From JAVBQL01 sp031549085 (GTDB lineage Bacteria; Spirochaetota; GWE2-31-10; MWDO01): a stretch of 64,000 bases of DNA. Below the pieces are notes generated by a model. That model had not been told where the DNA came from, searched no databases, and saw nothing but the letters and a program-made list of their open reading frames with translations. Shown here in pieces: positions 1-8,942 of the stretch (position 1 is its first letter; every line of letters begins with the position of its first letter). The translations under genes were made by a program, and so were the position numbers. The stretch covers positions 20,717 through 84,716 of the forward strand of contig JAVBQL010000003.1 in assembly GCA_031549085.1 (NCBI GenBank). Direction: 5' to 3'.

Positions 1-320
1 TCTCTTATTTGACTTTGAAAATCTTGAATTGACAAGGTTACAAGGGGAGCATTAAGTCCCACATGCTCTCCCTCTTTTACATGTATCTTTTCTATACTTG
101 CAGAAAAGTCTAAGTTTATGTTTTTTTCTACTGTTACTACAACAACACCAAAGGCATCAATCCAATTTCTCTCATCTCTTGGTTTTTTACCTTCGCCTCC
201 ATCAGGTCTCTTTCCTTGACCTTTGCCTTGTCCAGGGGCACCATTTATATTTTTTGTGTTGTTACATTGACACCCAAAAAAGAGTGATAATATAATTAAG
301 GCATAGACTACTCTTCCCAT
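1..320 (-). CDS. Periplasmic adaptor (membrane fusion) lipoprotein, N-terminal part
   Basis: The gene runs off the left edge, so only about 106 residues are visible. It starts at ATG 318-320, overlapping the end of the upstream ATPase gene by 13 bases, which suggests translational coupling. The N-terminus has a short hydrophobic stretch ending in a lipobox (LFFGC), then a Gly/Pro/Lys-rich linker, then a segment reading VVVVTVEKNINLDFSA and IEKIHVKEGEHVGLNAPLV. That second segment matches the first half of the barrel-sandwich hybrid domain of HlyD/MacA-type adaptors. With the MacB-like permease and ATPase upstream it completes a tripartite export set. The family call is inferred from the short fragment and from context; the outer-membrane partner is not visible. 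Confidence 0.7.
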   Translation of the reverse strand, partial: MGRVVYALIILSLFFGCQCNNTKNINGAPGQGKGQGKRPDGGEGKKPRDERNWIDAFGVVVVTVEKNINLDFSASIEKIHVKEGEHVGLNAPLVTLSIQDFQSQIR

Positions 321-1045
321 ATTTTACCATCCTTAACATTTATTGTTCTATTTCCATAACTTGCAGAGTCTCTTGAGTGAGTAACCTGAACAATTGTCTT
401 TTTCTGCTCTTGATTTATTCTCTTTAATAGAGTCATAACATCTTTACCTGTTTTACTATCAAGATTTCCAATAGGCTCATCAGCTAAGATTATATCTGGC
501 TCATTTATCAAAGCTCTTGCAATAGCAACACGCTGCTGTTGTCCACCTGATAGCTCCCTTGGAGTATGGTGTCTTCTATCACTCAAGCCAACAAGAGAGA
601 GAATAGAGTCCAATTTATCTCGATAGTTTTTCATCTTTTTTCCATCTAAAAGTATTGGAAGCATTATATTCTCCTCTACATCAAGGTTCGGTATAAGGTT
701 GTAAAACTGAAATACAAAGCCTATGTCACGTCGTCTCATAATGCTCGCCTCATTGTCACTCATTGTTAGAAGCTCTTTTCCTTTTATCTTTAGACTTCCG
801 CTTGTTGGTTTATCAAGTCCTCCTATTAGATAGAGCAGTGTACTCTTTCCAGAACCTGATGGTCCCATAATAGATATAAACTCTCCCTCTCTTATTTGAA
901 CAGAGACATCTTTCAACACTTCAACTGCTACATCTCCAAGCATAAATGTTTTATAAAGATTAATGGCCTCTATAATTACATTGCTTTTATTTGAGCTGCT
1001 ATTCTCTTGACTATCATTAACTTCAAAACCTGATTTTTCACTCAA
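308..1045 (-). CDS. ABC transporter ATP-binding protein, MacB/LolD type
   Basis: This 245-residue nucleotide-binding subunit energises the FtsX-type permease encoded just upstream. Visible motifs in order are Walker A GPSGSGKST (about residues 61-69), a Q-loop in FVFQFYNLIPNL, signature LSGGQQQR, Walker B ILADEP, and the H-loop in VTHSRD. The family is cytoplasmic and drives mechanotransmission rather than classical substrate translocation. It lies 26 bases after the permease and overlaps the adaptor gene, so the three genes form one minus-strand operon. The first 20 or so residues are a low-complexity Ser/Asn-rich extension before the conserved fold. The substrate cannot be told from sequence. 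Confidence 0.93.
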   Translation of the reverse strand: MSEKSGFEVNDSQENSSSNKSNVIIEAINLYKTFMLGDVAVEVLKDVSVQIREGEFISIMGPSGSGKSTLLYLIGGLDKPTSGSLKIKGKELLTMSDNEASIMRRRDIGFVFQFYNLIPNLDVEENIMLPILLDGKKMKNYRDKLDSILSLVGLSDRRHHTPRELSGGQQQRVAIARALINEPDIILADEPIGNLDSKTGKDVMTLLKRINQEQKKTIVQVTHSRDSASYGNRTINVKDGKIWEE

Positions 1046-1071
1046 ATCTATTTCCTAATAGTTTTATTTTT

Positions 1072-3645
1072 TTATTCATATTTTATTGCTTCTATTATAT
1101 TAAGTTTGCTGGATTTTGCTGCTGGGCTTATGGAGGCCGCAAGACATACAAGCACAGAGCCAAATATCCCCATTATGAGCATGACCATTGATATATCCAT
1201 ATGGATGCTGGTGTAGAGTACTTTCATTAGGTAGTATACTATATAAACCAGCAATAATCCACTAAAAACACCTATGGTGCCCCCTATTATCCCGCCTGAC
1301 AACCCCTCAATGAAGACCATCTTTACTATCTGATCTTTACTCATGCCAACAGATCTATATATTGCAAGATAGCGTTTTCTCTCCATAAAACTTATTAGAA
1401 AATTATTTAAAACACCAAATATGCCAATTAGTGCTGCCAGAAGTGAAAAACCCCTTAATATTAAAAATAGCTGCTTGTTTGATTTTATCTCATTCTCTTC
1501 CATAGCCTTTACTGTTGATATCCAGTTTCTATCTCGCCCAAATTTATCTTGAATATTTTTAACGACCTCATCGTTGTTTATACTAGTTTTTACAAATATG
1601 TCATCCCAATAGGTTGAGTTTTGATCAGCCTTGAAATATTTATCTGATATAAGGGCATAGCTGCCACTTGACATAAGGGAGTCAAAAAAACCAATTACCT
1701 GATACCGCTTCGTTCCCATAGTAAAATCAATTGCAATGTAGTCGCCAACTTTTAGCTCCATCTTCTCTCTTAAATTATTTGTTACCAAAATATTTCTTGT
1801 AATATCAAGCTCTTTTAGTTTCTCTTTTGATATTTTAATATTCCAAAAATCCAAATATTTAGCTGTATTAATACCATGAAGGTTTCTAATAGAATTGCTA
1901 CCGCTACCGGCAAGGAAGGTTGTATTTCGTCTTCCTCGCTTTCTCTGATTGCGCCCACGCTCTATAAGATCGTCAGCACCTATTTTTTTGACATCAACAT
2001 TTGATGCAGCAAATACACCGAGCATATCTGTGACCCCTGGCACAGTTTTTACTCTTGTCTCTAGTGATCTATCCGCTCGAGGGAGCCACATCCAGACACC
2101 AAAGTCGGCGTCCCTATAAAAATTGACCAATCCATCTATTACACTAAAACTTACAATATTTATCATTATTATAGCAGCGACTCCAATGGATATTAATACT
2201 ATATTATTTAAAATATTTTTATTTTCACGAAGGTTTTTTGAGGCTATTATTCCCTCGTTACCAAAGAGGTAGATATAAATCTTTTCAAAAAGCACTACAA
2301 AAAATTTTGTTATTGAGGGTACCAAGAGGACAACACAAACTATGGATAATACAAGGCATACTACATCAGCAACAAGGGCTATCTTTTTCCCTGCAACAAA
2401 AGGGACAATAATTGAGATAGCAAGGCATATCCCTCCAAAAATTGTCTTTTTACGATCTTTTGAGACCTTTTGCTCTATATTGTTTAATACTATATCTTTT
2501 ACAGCTATTTTTGATACTTTAAATATTGGTATAAAGGAGCTTATGAATGATAGGACAACTCCAAGTACAAATGATATTATAAGTTGTATAGATGTAAAAT
2601 GTAATGTTATTGATTCTGACGATGGAGCCATAGGGTTTGAGCCCAAAATAATAGCCATAACATAGAGTATGCCTATCCCTATAACCAGCCCTAAAAGACC
2701 ACCAAGCACTCCATAGGCTATACTCTCCAAAAAGAGAACAAAGTCTGTTACCCCCTTGGTTGCACCGATACTCCGAAATGTTCCTATTATAGGGAGCCGT
2801 TCGACAGTTATTACCTTGAACGAAGTATATATTATAAAAATACTTAAGAGAAGTATTATTATTGTCATCATAAGGAAGGGACGAGAAATTGAGTTCACCA
2901 TCTGTGTGAGTTCTTGCTCATTGAAAGTTTCACGCACCATATACCTTGAGTACTCTTTTTGCAGAAGCTTCATAACAGTTGGCTTCTCATTCATATTGTT
3001 TAGTTTTATATAGACATGTGTAATTCGCCCCTTTGCACTTAACATACGTGATATTGTATCCATTGGGACAAGGGCTGGAATATTTCTCCCGCCATCACTA
3101 AAGTAGTTTGTTGGGGCGGCTATTGCAACTATTCGGAATCTATATTTGGTGTTGTTGAGAAAAAAATCTATACTATCACCCAGTGTTAGTCCATACTTAA
3201 ATGCTGTTGAAGAGCTTATAATCATTGTACGGCCAGAAAAATTGTTAAACTCATCTAGTTGTTCTTCTATATGGAATGGATTAAGTCTCTGCATATCATC
3301 TAAATCAATTCCTCTTAAAGAGATAGTAACTGTCTCCTTCCTATTTGGCTCATATGTTACCCCTTGATTTATGCTTGTAACATAGAAATCAATATACTGG
3401 CTATACTTTTCTAATGCAGTTGGAAGAAAGTATCTTGAGGGAGAGTTTCTCCATGAGTGGATAATCAAGTCAGAGTTTCCATAAAACTTTTTCATTTGCT
3501 CCATATAGATGCCTTTTATTGTATCAGATATGGAGGTTGAGGCGAAAAAGAGAGCAACAGATAGAGCTACAGAGATAACAATTAAAAATGTTCTAAGTTT
3601 TTTTTCTTGAATATTTTTTAGCAGAAATTTTAATATTATATTCAC
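1072..3645 (-). CDS. ABC transporter permease with two FtsX-type halves
   Basis: The protein has 857 residues, about twice the length of a single MacB or LolC permease. An N-terminal membrane helix (about residues 13-35) is followed by a periplasmic domain, then three helices (about 250-390) in the FtsX pattern. A central hydrophobic pair precedes a second unit with its own N-terminal helix, periplasmic domain and three C-terminal helices (about 730-850), ending SKLNIIEAIKYE, a usual FtsX-type tail. It is the first gene of the operon with the ATPase and adaptor lipoprotein. The duplicated layout is common in bacterial lipoprotein or peptide exporters, but the substrate is unknown. Confidence 0.88.
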   Translation of the reverse strand: MNIILKFLLKNIQEKKLRTFLIVISVALSVALFFASTSISDTIKGIYMEQMKKFYGNSDLIIHSWRNSPSRYFLPTALEKYSQYIDFYVTSINQGVTYEPNRKETVTISLRGIDLDDMQRLNPFHIEEQLDEFNNFSGRTMIISSSTAFKYGLTLGDSIDFFLNNTKYRFRIVAIAAPTNYFSDGGRNIPALVPMDTISRMLSAKGRITHVYIKLNNMNEKPTVMKLLQKEYSRYMVRETFNEQELTQMVNSISRPFLMMTIIILLLSIFIIYTSFKVITVERLPIIGTFRSIGATKGVTDFVLFLESIAYGVLGGLLGLVIGIGILYVMAIILGSNPMAPSSESITLHFTSIQLIISFVLGVVLSFISSFIPIFKVSKIAVKDIVLNNIEQKVSKDRKKTIFGGICLAISIIVPFVAGKKIALVADVVCLVLSIVCVVLLVPSITKFFVVLFEKIYIYLFGNEGIIASKNLRENKNILNNIVLISIGVAAIIMINIVSFSVIDGLVNFYRDADFGVWMWLPRADRSLETRVKTVPGVTDMLGVFAASNVDVKKIGADDLIERGRNQRKRGRRNTTFLAGSGSNSIRNLHGINTAKYLDFWNIKISKEKLKELDITRNILVTNNLREKMELKVGDYIAIDFTMGTKRYQVIGFFDSLMSSGSYALISDKYFKADQNSTYWDDIFVKTSINNDEVVKNIQDKFGRDRNWISTVKAMEENEIKSNKQLFLILRGFSLLAALIGIFGVLNNFLISFMERKRYLAIYRSVGMSKDQIVKMVFIEGLSGGIIGGTIGVFSGLLLVYIVYYLMKVLYTSIHMDISMVMLIMGIFGSVLVCLAASISPAAKSSKLNIIEAIKYE

Positions 3646-4281
3646 TGTCTACCGCTTCTCTGTTAGTTTATAGAAACTTTTTTTAAGATATATCTATCCG
3701 CTCTTTAGACGAAAGAACAGATAATAAAGTTTCAAAAAAATGATATAAAAAATGGTAAAAATTGTCAATTTTTTTAGTTAAAGTTGAACAATAAACTGAT
3801 AAGAAGCAAAGTTATTGAATTCTATATTGGTATTATTGCATGAAGTAGAAGATTATAAAATTATTTTTGAATACTATATAAAATTAAAGATTTGACAAAA
3901 TAGATATTTATGATATAATAGTCAATATCAGAATAAAAAAAGAGTACTATTTATAAATTTTTAAATAAATAAGTTGTATATTTGTGTGTTTTGTAATTAA
4001 ATAATGATTCTGAAAAAAAGCTTGCAATGGCTTCTGAAGGTATTACCTATTTTTTTGTTAATACTATGAAATTCGTGTAGAGATAGGTTGGTATATATGC
4101 TTTGCAGATTGAATGCAGGTTTACTCAAAAGTCATATCATTGTCTATATTACAATATAACTCTTTTTTTAATCACCTAAATAATTAAAAAAGTAGACAAC
4201 TCTATTTTTTGGTTCTTCATATGAAGAATTATAAAAAAATAGAGAGATTATAAATTGATTTTCTACAAAGGAGAAAAGTTT
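3646..4281. other. Intergenic region, no gene seen
   Basis: About 640 AT-rich bases separate the minus-strand MacAB-like operon from the plus-strand gene starting at 4282, so promoters for both directions should lie here. I find no convincing coding frame, tRNA or clear terminator. A short inverted repeat of attcttcat/atgaagaat type sits near 4213-4230, just before the next gene; its role is unknown. Confidence 0.5.
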
Positions 4282-4713
4282 ATGGCATTAAAATCTGGGG
4301 TACTATTATCAGAGGGAGAGACACTAGTAATGGAAATTGAGGCTGAGTTGTGGGCGTTGAGTTCAAATCCAATTGCTCGCGCTTTTGGGGACTTAGCAAG
4401 AATTCTCTCTGCAATTGTAGGTTTCAAGCAGAAGGGTTTTTTGGTAATAACCAATAAGCGTGTAGTTGAAGTAAAAGAGGTTATTAATTGTTGGTGTATT
4501 ACAACTGGTCGTACAATAAAATATGTGTTGCCAAGCAGTATTAAAGAGGTTGGATACACAAGAAATGCAACATGCGGCTTTTTTTGTCCAGCATATCGCT
4601 TGTATTATGAATCTTTTACACAAGTTACTGATATTCTATTAAAAGATGCAGATGAGAGTGAGGCATTGAGAATAACAGATGCTTTTTATAATGCGATAAA
4701 AGGTAATAAGTAA
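4282..4713 (+). CDS. PH-domain-like (bPH) small protein
   Basis: I start this gene at ATG 4282 because an AAAGGAGA Shine-Dalgarno lies at a good distance, giving 143 residues. The sequence LLSEGETLVMEIEAEL followed by GFLVITNKRVVEVKEV resembles bacterial pleckstrin-homology-like domains, in which a short basic strand 'vTnkRvi' is typical. It has no signal peptide and only one weakly hydrophobic stretch. Several cysteines (CWC, CGFFC) are unusual. The next gene begins 7 bases after the stop, so the two are probably co-transcribed. Function is unknown; a role at the membrane surface is an inference from the fold guess. Confidence 0.6.
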   Translation: MALKSGVLLSEGETLVMEIEAELWALSSNPIARAFGDLARILSAIVGFKQKGFLVITNKRVVEVKEVINCWCITTGRTIKYVLPSSIKEVGYTRNATCGFFCPAYRLYYESFTQVTDILLKDADESEALRITDAFYNAIKGNK

Positions 4714-4720
4714 TAGTAAA

Positions 4721-5128
4721 ATGTTGAAGTTCCTGTATTTAAATATTTATTCTCTCTTATTGGTTATAGTTGGTTTTTTAATACTATTACTTCCACTTTA
4801 TAAAATAAATATATGGCTTCTAGTTATTCAAATAATTGTTGCCATAAATTTTTTTATAGTTGGTGGAAGATTATTTGCCACATATCATGACAAAAAAAGA
4901 ATGATAAATATACTTTTGACTAAAAATCGTAATAAGTTTCAACCTGAAACTTTTAAAGAGTATATGCAGGCACCATGCGGTCGCCTTGTAGTGAGAATTG
5001 TTCTTTCTGAATTGGATAAATCAAATGAATATAGGAACTTGTTAAAATTGAAAAAATCTACTTTAACAAACATAAAAGAGAATTGTAAGCCTATCAAAAC
5101 AGTTGTCTACATAAAAGATGAAGAATAA
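4721..5128 (+). CDS. Small membrane protein with two N-terminal helices
   Basis: I do not recognise this 135-residue protein. Two long hydrophobic segments (about residues 4-27 and 31-52) form a helical hairpin, followed by a basic soluble tail of about 80 residues containing EYMQAPCGRLVVRIVLSEL. No lipobox is seen and the first helix is probably not cleaved. It follows the PH-like gene by 7 bases and may act with it at the inner membrane. The basic tail is predicted to face the cytoplasm. Confidence 0.6.
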   Translation: MLKFLYLNIYSLLLVIVGFLILLLPLYKINIWLLVIQIIVAINFFIVGGRLFATYHDKKRMINILLTKNRNKFQPETFKEYMQAPCGRLVVRIVLSELDKSNEYRNLLKLKKSTLTNIKENCKPIKTVVYIKDEE

Positions 5129-5546
5129 ATATCTTTTTTTAAAAAAGTAAAAAAAATAAGAAGAGCAATTGTTTAGTGATACAATATATTCTATTTAAAT
5201 AACTATTAACTATAACTCATCACAGAACACAAAATAGGCAGATGTTGTTACTTTTGTAATGTTTTTGCAGCTGTTTAAGTTTCACTTCCTCATACTATAA
5301 CTAAATATTTTACCTTCCATTTTTTGAAAAGTTTTTTCTTAAAATAGTCCCCCCTTTTTGGAACATATTTTATGCAAAAAAAGTATTGTTTTTATCTTTT
5401 TATAGGGAGGAAGATTAATTTATAAAGAATTATAATAGAGAAGAGCATTGTTATGAAAGAAATTGACAACAATAGCACTTTTATATATAATTTTTTTGAG
5501 CCATCTTTTATGTCTCTATAAATATTATTTATTAGGTTGGTTTAAG
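5129..5546. other. Intergenic region, no gene seen
   Basis: This stretch contains stop-rich AT sequence. A weak in-frame TTG at 5463 could extend the following lipoprotein gene, but the extension would place a second hydrophobic segment ahead of a clear lipoprotein signal. I therefore treat the stretch as leader DNA. No RNA structure or operator was recognised. Confidence 0.45.
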
Positions 5547-6011
5547 TTGAAATTCTTTATTATTACTATTATTGTGTTGTCGCTATTTTCATCGTGTAAG
5601 AAGATTGACGAACTTGTTCTTTCGAATAATGGATGTGGTACAAAAAACTATGGTTCCACAAAAAATTTGGAGAGCTATTTTAAAAGCATGGCTACAATCT
5701 TTAAACACCAACTTGTAAGAGGGACAATTGATATATATAACAACTCCAATGAGTATCTTGCGACACTTAATATAGGTGGTAATGATAGTTATTTTAGCAT
5801 GAGTAGTGATGGGGGCTCTGTTGCAACAATTGATTCCATCAATATTCTTGAGGCAGATCTCGAACTTCTATTTACACTATCAAACTTAGAGTGGGAGGAG
5901 CCAAGACTATATGAAATTAATTTTACTCTTGAAGAGCTCATCTACTGCTCCGACATTTATAATAGTAAGTTTAACATTGAGGTCATACTTATTGCTGAGG
6001 TAGTACATTGA
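5547..6011 (+). CDS. Lipoprotein upstream of Lol-like exporter
   Basis: The best start is TTG at 5547, which gives a compact lipoprotein signal peptide (KFFIITIIVLSLFSSC) with a lipobox ending in Cys about 17 residues in. The mature part of about 135 residues contains one further cysteine pair region (NGCGTKNYG and IYCSD) and looks like a small beta-rich domain. I recognise no family. The stop codon overlaps the TTG start of the permease gene, so the lipoprotein is probably made together with the exporter and may be its accessory or cargo. An earlier TTG at 5463 is possible but less likely. Confidence 0.65.
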   Translation: MKFFIITIIVLSLFSSCKKIDELVLSNNGCGTKNYGSTKNLESYFKSMATIFKHQLVRGTIDIYNNSNEYLATLNIGGNDSYFSMSSDGGSVATIDSINILEADLELLFTLSNLEWEEPRLYEINFTLEELIYCSDIYNSKFNIEVILIAEVVH

Positions 6012-7291
6012 AATTAGAAAATTTCTTAGCAAGCCACTTTATAAAAAAGTTTAATTATAATAAAAGTATATCATCTGCTAGTATAATAGTTATCTTGGTC
6101 ATTAGTGTAGGTATTATCTTTTTTATTGTCTCTATGTCAATAATGAATGGCTATATTTATAGATTGCTAGAGATATCTCTTGAGATGAAAAGTTACCATG
6201 TTATATCACTATTCTATCACAGTGAAGATAAGGCTAGAAAAGATGAGATATATCTCGCTGAGGATAGCCGCACAAAACTCTCTGGTGTATATAGAGAGGG
6301 AAAGGTGCTGGCATCAGCTAACGGCAAAACCACTGGGTTGGCTTTCTTGCGTGCGTATGACGAAAATATATTTAATGAAGATGCTAACTTCAATAAAATT
6401 TTAAAAATTATAAAAGGCAATAGAGATATTACAGGAAATTCTATAATGATCTCTGAGAAGACAGCAGATAAACTTAAGGTAAGTGTTGGCGATAACATTT
6501 TTCTAACTGCTATGTCAGAATCTAATGATAAAGATATCAGGCTTCGCCTATTTAAAATAAGTGCCATTTTTACTACTGGCTTTGTTGATTTTGATGAATA
6601 TTTTGGACTAATTGGGATAGGGGCGTCAAAAAATCTCTTTTTTGATGATGTAACCTATACTGTTTTTATGAAGCTTAATAATTATAAAGAGGCAAAAGAG
6701 TTTGTAAATGAGTATCTATTTAAAGGCTTTCCAAATCTTTATGATTGGGAGAGATATAACTATAATGATATTGTTGCTCTTCGCTTTGAAAAAAATATTA
6801 TTGCTTTTATAGTTTTACTTGTTGTTTTTGTTGCAACCCTCAATCTTCTTACAACAACCTATATAAATACAGAGGAGAAGAGTAAAACCATAGGGATGCT
6901 TAAGGCAGTAGGTATTAACAATCAATCTATAGCTGTCACTTTTCTATTAAATGGACTATACTTGGCTCTGATTGGTATAATAATTGGTGTTCTTTTTGGA
7001 CTTTTGATAGCGGACAATATAAATATACTAATAAATTTTTTAAATAAATTTGTTAATCAATATGATCTTTTTATATCGAAGATAGCACGCCTATTTACAG
7101 GTAAAAATAATTTCCAAACATTTGAAATATTATCTAAAGAAAGCTATTTTGAGAAGGTTTATACAGAGATATCTATCTATGAGCTCATTTTTGTAAGTTT
7201 TGTAACATTAATTTTCTCTCTTCTTGCAAGTATAATTCCAGCTGTAAAGGCCAGCAGAATGAAACCAAACGAGGTGATAAAGAATGGATAA
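6008..7291 (+). CDS. LolC/LolE-like ABC transporter permease
   Basis: The protein has 427 residues, the usual LolC/E length. It starts at TTG 6008 overlapping the previous stop, with GAGG seven bases upstream. An N-terminal amphipathic segment (LASHFIKKFNYNKSISSASI) and helix at about 23-47 precede a periplasmic domain of about 200 residues. Three C-terminal helices follow (about 262-285, 310-335, 385-410), ending PAVKASRMKPNEVIKNG. This is the FtsX/MacB permease layout used for lipoprotein release. A single permease suggests a homodimer. Together with the ATPase that overlaps its end it forms a complete exporter; whether it is the true Lol system or a paralogue is not decidable here. Confidence 0.85.
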   Translation: MKLENFLASHFIKKFNYNKSISSASIIVILVISVGIIFFIVSMSIMNGYIYRLLEISLEMKSYHVISLFYHSEDKARKDEIYLAEDSRTKLSGVYREGKVLASANGKTTGLAFLRAYDENIFNEDANFNKILKIIKGNRDITGNSIMISEKTADKLKVSVGDNIFLTAMSESNDKDIRLRLFKISAIFTTGFVDFDEYFGLIGIGASKNLFFDDVTYTVFMKLNNYKEAKEFVNEYLFKGFPNLYDWERYNYNDIVALRFEKNIIAFIVLLVVFVATLNLLTTTYINTEEKSKTIGMLKAVGINNQSIAVTFLLNGLYLALIGIIIGVLFGLLIADNINILINFLNKFVNQYDLFISKIARLFTGKNNFQTFEILSKESYFEKVYTEISIYELIFVSFVTLIFSLLASIIPAVKASRMKPNEVIKNG

Positions 7292-8024
7292 TAGAAATGT
7301 TTCTTCTAATGGTAATATATATTTATCTAATAACAAATATCTACTCTCTGTAGAAAATTTAAAAAAGAAATATAGTACAGATAGAGAGAGTCTAGAAATA
7401 TTAAAGGGTATCAATTTAGGTGTACAACCAAATGAGAGCATTTCAATAACTGGGGAGAGTGGGTCTGGAAAATCAACGCTTCTAAATATGATAGGTGGAT
7501 TGGATAATTTTGACTCTGGGATCGTAGAAATTTCAGGAGAGTCTATTGCAAATCTTAATGAAGATGAATTGGCATTTTTTAGAAATAGAAAGATTGGTTT
7601 TATTTTTCAACAACACTACCTATTAGATGAGTTTAATACTCTTGAAAATGTTATGATCCCCTATTTGATTAATGATTTTAACAAAAATAGGGCTAAAAAG
7701 AGAGCAATGGAGCTTTTGACCATCGTTGGATTAGAGGATAGAGTTAGCCACTATCCAAATGAATTGTCAGGTGGTGAGAGGCAGCGTGTTGCAATTGCAA
7801 GAGCCTTTGTGAATAGTCCATCTCTTATACTGGCAGATGAACCAACTGGAAATTTGGATAGAGCAACCTCCAGTAAAGTTTTGGAGCTTCTATTTTCTAT
7901 GACAAAAAATAGGGTTGTTGAGGGATATGATTTTTCACTGATTGTTGTTACACACTCCAAAGAGGTTGCGGCTATGGCAAACAGACACTACAATCTTGCT
8001 AATGGAGTTTTGGTGGAGGAGTAG
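7284..8024 (+). CDS. LolD-like ABC transporter ATP-binding protein
   Basis: A 246-residue ATPase with Walker A GESGSGKST, Q-loop FIFQQHYLLDEF, signature LSGGERQR, Walker B LILADEP and H-loop VVTHSKE. The tail IFQQHYLLDEFNTLENV is typical of LolD/MacB-class subunits. Its start overlaps the permease stop by eight bases, so the two are coupled. The first 20 residues are an Asn/Ser-rich extension with no known role. It works in the cytoplasm, hydrolysing ATP to drive the permease. Confidence 0.92.
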   Translation: MDNRNVSSNGNIYLSNNKYLLSVENLKKKYSTDRESLEILKGINLGVQPNESISITGESGSGKSTLLNMIGGLDNFDSGIVEISGESIANLNEDELAFFRNRKIGFIFQQHYLLDEFNTLENVMIPYLINDFNKNRAKKRAMELLTIVGLEDRVSHYPNELSGGERQRVAIARAFVNSPSLILADEPTGNLDRATSSKVLELLFSMTKNRVVEGYDFSLIVVTHSKEVAAMANRHYNLANGVLVEE

Positions 8025-8097
8025 TTTAATATTCCTCAAAGTCAGAAAAATAATATTATTAAATATTGATTAAAAAGATGAGGTGTAGAAAAAAAGT

Positions 8098-8652
8098 ATG
8101 AGTGAAATTGTGCGTTGCATGTGGGGTGATGCTGGCAGTGATCTTATGCGGGAATATCACGATAAAATTTGGGGCAAGCCATGTTTTGATGAGCAGCTAC
8201 TATTTGAAAAGCTTATTCTTGATGGAGCACAGGCAGGACTTTCGTGGTCGTGTATATTGCATAAGCAAGAAAACTATCGTGTTGCATTTGATAACTTTGA
8301 TATTAATAAAGTTGCCTCATACGGAGATGATAAAGTTGCTGAATTGCTCCAAAACAGTGGAATTGTGAGAAATAAATTAAAAATCAATGCTGCAATTGGA
8401 AATGCACAAGCAACACTTAAGCTTGGTTCACTATCAGATTTTATTTGGGGCTATGTTAATGGACAACCAATCGTTAACCATTGGCGTGAACAGAGTGAAG
8501 TACCTGCAACATCTCCACTGTCAGATAAAATTAGTAAAGATCTGAAGCAGCTTGGTTTCAAATTTATAGGCAGTACAATAGTTTATAGTTATCTTCAAGC
8601 TATTGGTGTGATAAATGATCATATTGAAGATTGTGAGTTCAAATATCGCTAA
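8098..8652 (+). CDS. tag: DNA-3-methyladenine glycosylase I
   Basis: This enzyme removes 3-methyladenine from alkylated DNA as the first step of base excision repair. The 184 residues match family length. The structural zinc site is visible as Cys7, His21, His175 and Cys179, and the sequences YHDKIWG, GAQAGLSW and GFKFIGSTIVYSYLQAIG are hallmark Tag segments. The Shine-Dalgarno GAGGTG precedes the ATG. It stands alone between the exporter and the tRNA-thiolation genes, with no adaptive-response regulator nearby, so expression is probably constitutive. Confidence 0.95.
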   Translation: MSEIVRCMWGDAGSDLMREYHDKIWGKPCFDEQLLFEKLILDGAQAGLSWSCILHKQENYRVAFDNFDINKVASYGDDKVAELLQNSGIVRNKLKINAAIGNAQATLKLGSLSDFIWGYVNGQPIVNHWREQSEVPATSPLSDKISKDLKQLGFKFIGSTIVYSYLQAIGVINDHIEDCEFKYR

Positions 8653-8739
8653 AGCAATAGAGCTTCTCTTATGATAGAGAGTAAGAATTATTGATCTGCT
8701 TTTGATAATTTTGAATATAAAAAATAATAGGGAGCTTTT

Positions 8740-8940
8740 ATGATAACATTAATTATAAATGGTAAAGAAGAGACAATAGAACCAACAGATATAGATACAT
8801 TTTTGAAATCACGCTCTATTGACAAAGAGGAAGTTGTTGTTGAACTAAATAAAAAAATATTAAAGAGAGACTCATTAAAAGATATTACTCTTAATGATAA
8901 TGATGTTCTAGAGGTAATCCGCTTTGTTGGGGGAGGCTAA
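8740..8940 (+). CDS. ThiS/MoaD-like sulfur-carrier protein
   Basis: This 66-residue beta-grasp protein ends in Gly-Gly-Gly, with the diglycine tail needed for adenylation and thiocarboxylate formation. LIINGKEE at the N-terminus and NDNDVLEVIRFVGGG at the C-terminus are characteristic of ThiS. No ThiF, ThiG or other thiamine gene lies nearby; instead the next two genes are PP-loop tRNA thiolases. The Gly-rich codons at the end of this gene also provide the Shine-Dalgarno for mnmA. I infer it may supply sulfur to tRNA modification, as TtuB does for TtuA, rather than to thiamine synthesis. Confidence 0.85.
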   Translation: MITLIINGKEETIEPTDIDTFLKSRSIDKEEVVVELNKKILKRDSLKDITLNDNDVLEVIRFVGGG

Positions 8941-8942
8941 AA

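Noticed and set aside
98..295. A plus-strand frame at the left edge
   Set aside because: It lies opposite a minus-strand frame with a clear lipobox and adaptor-like sequence; its own composition is Leu/His/Phe-rich shadow sequence.
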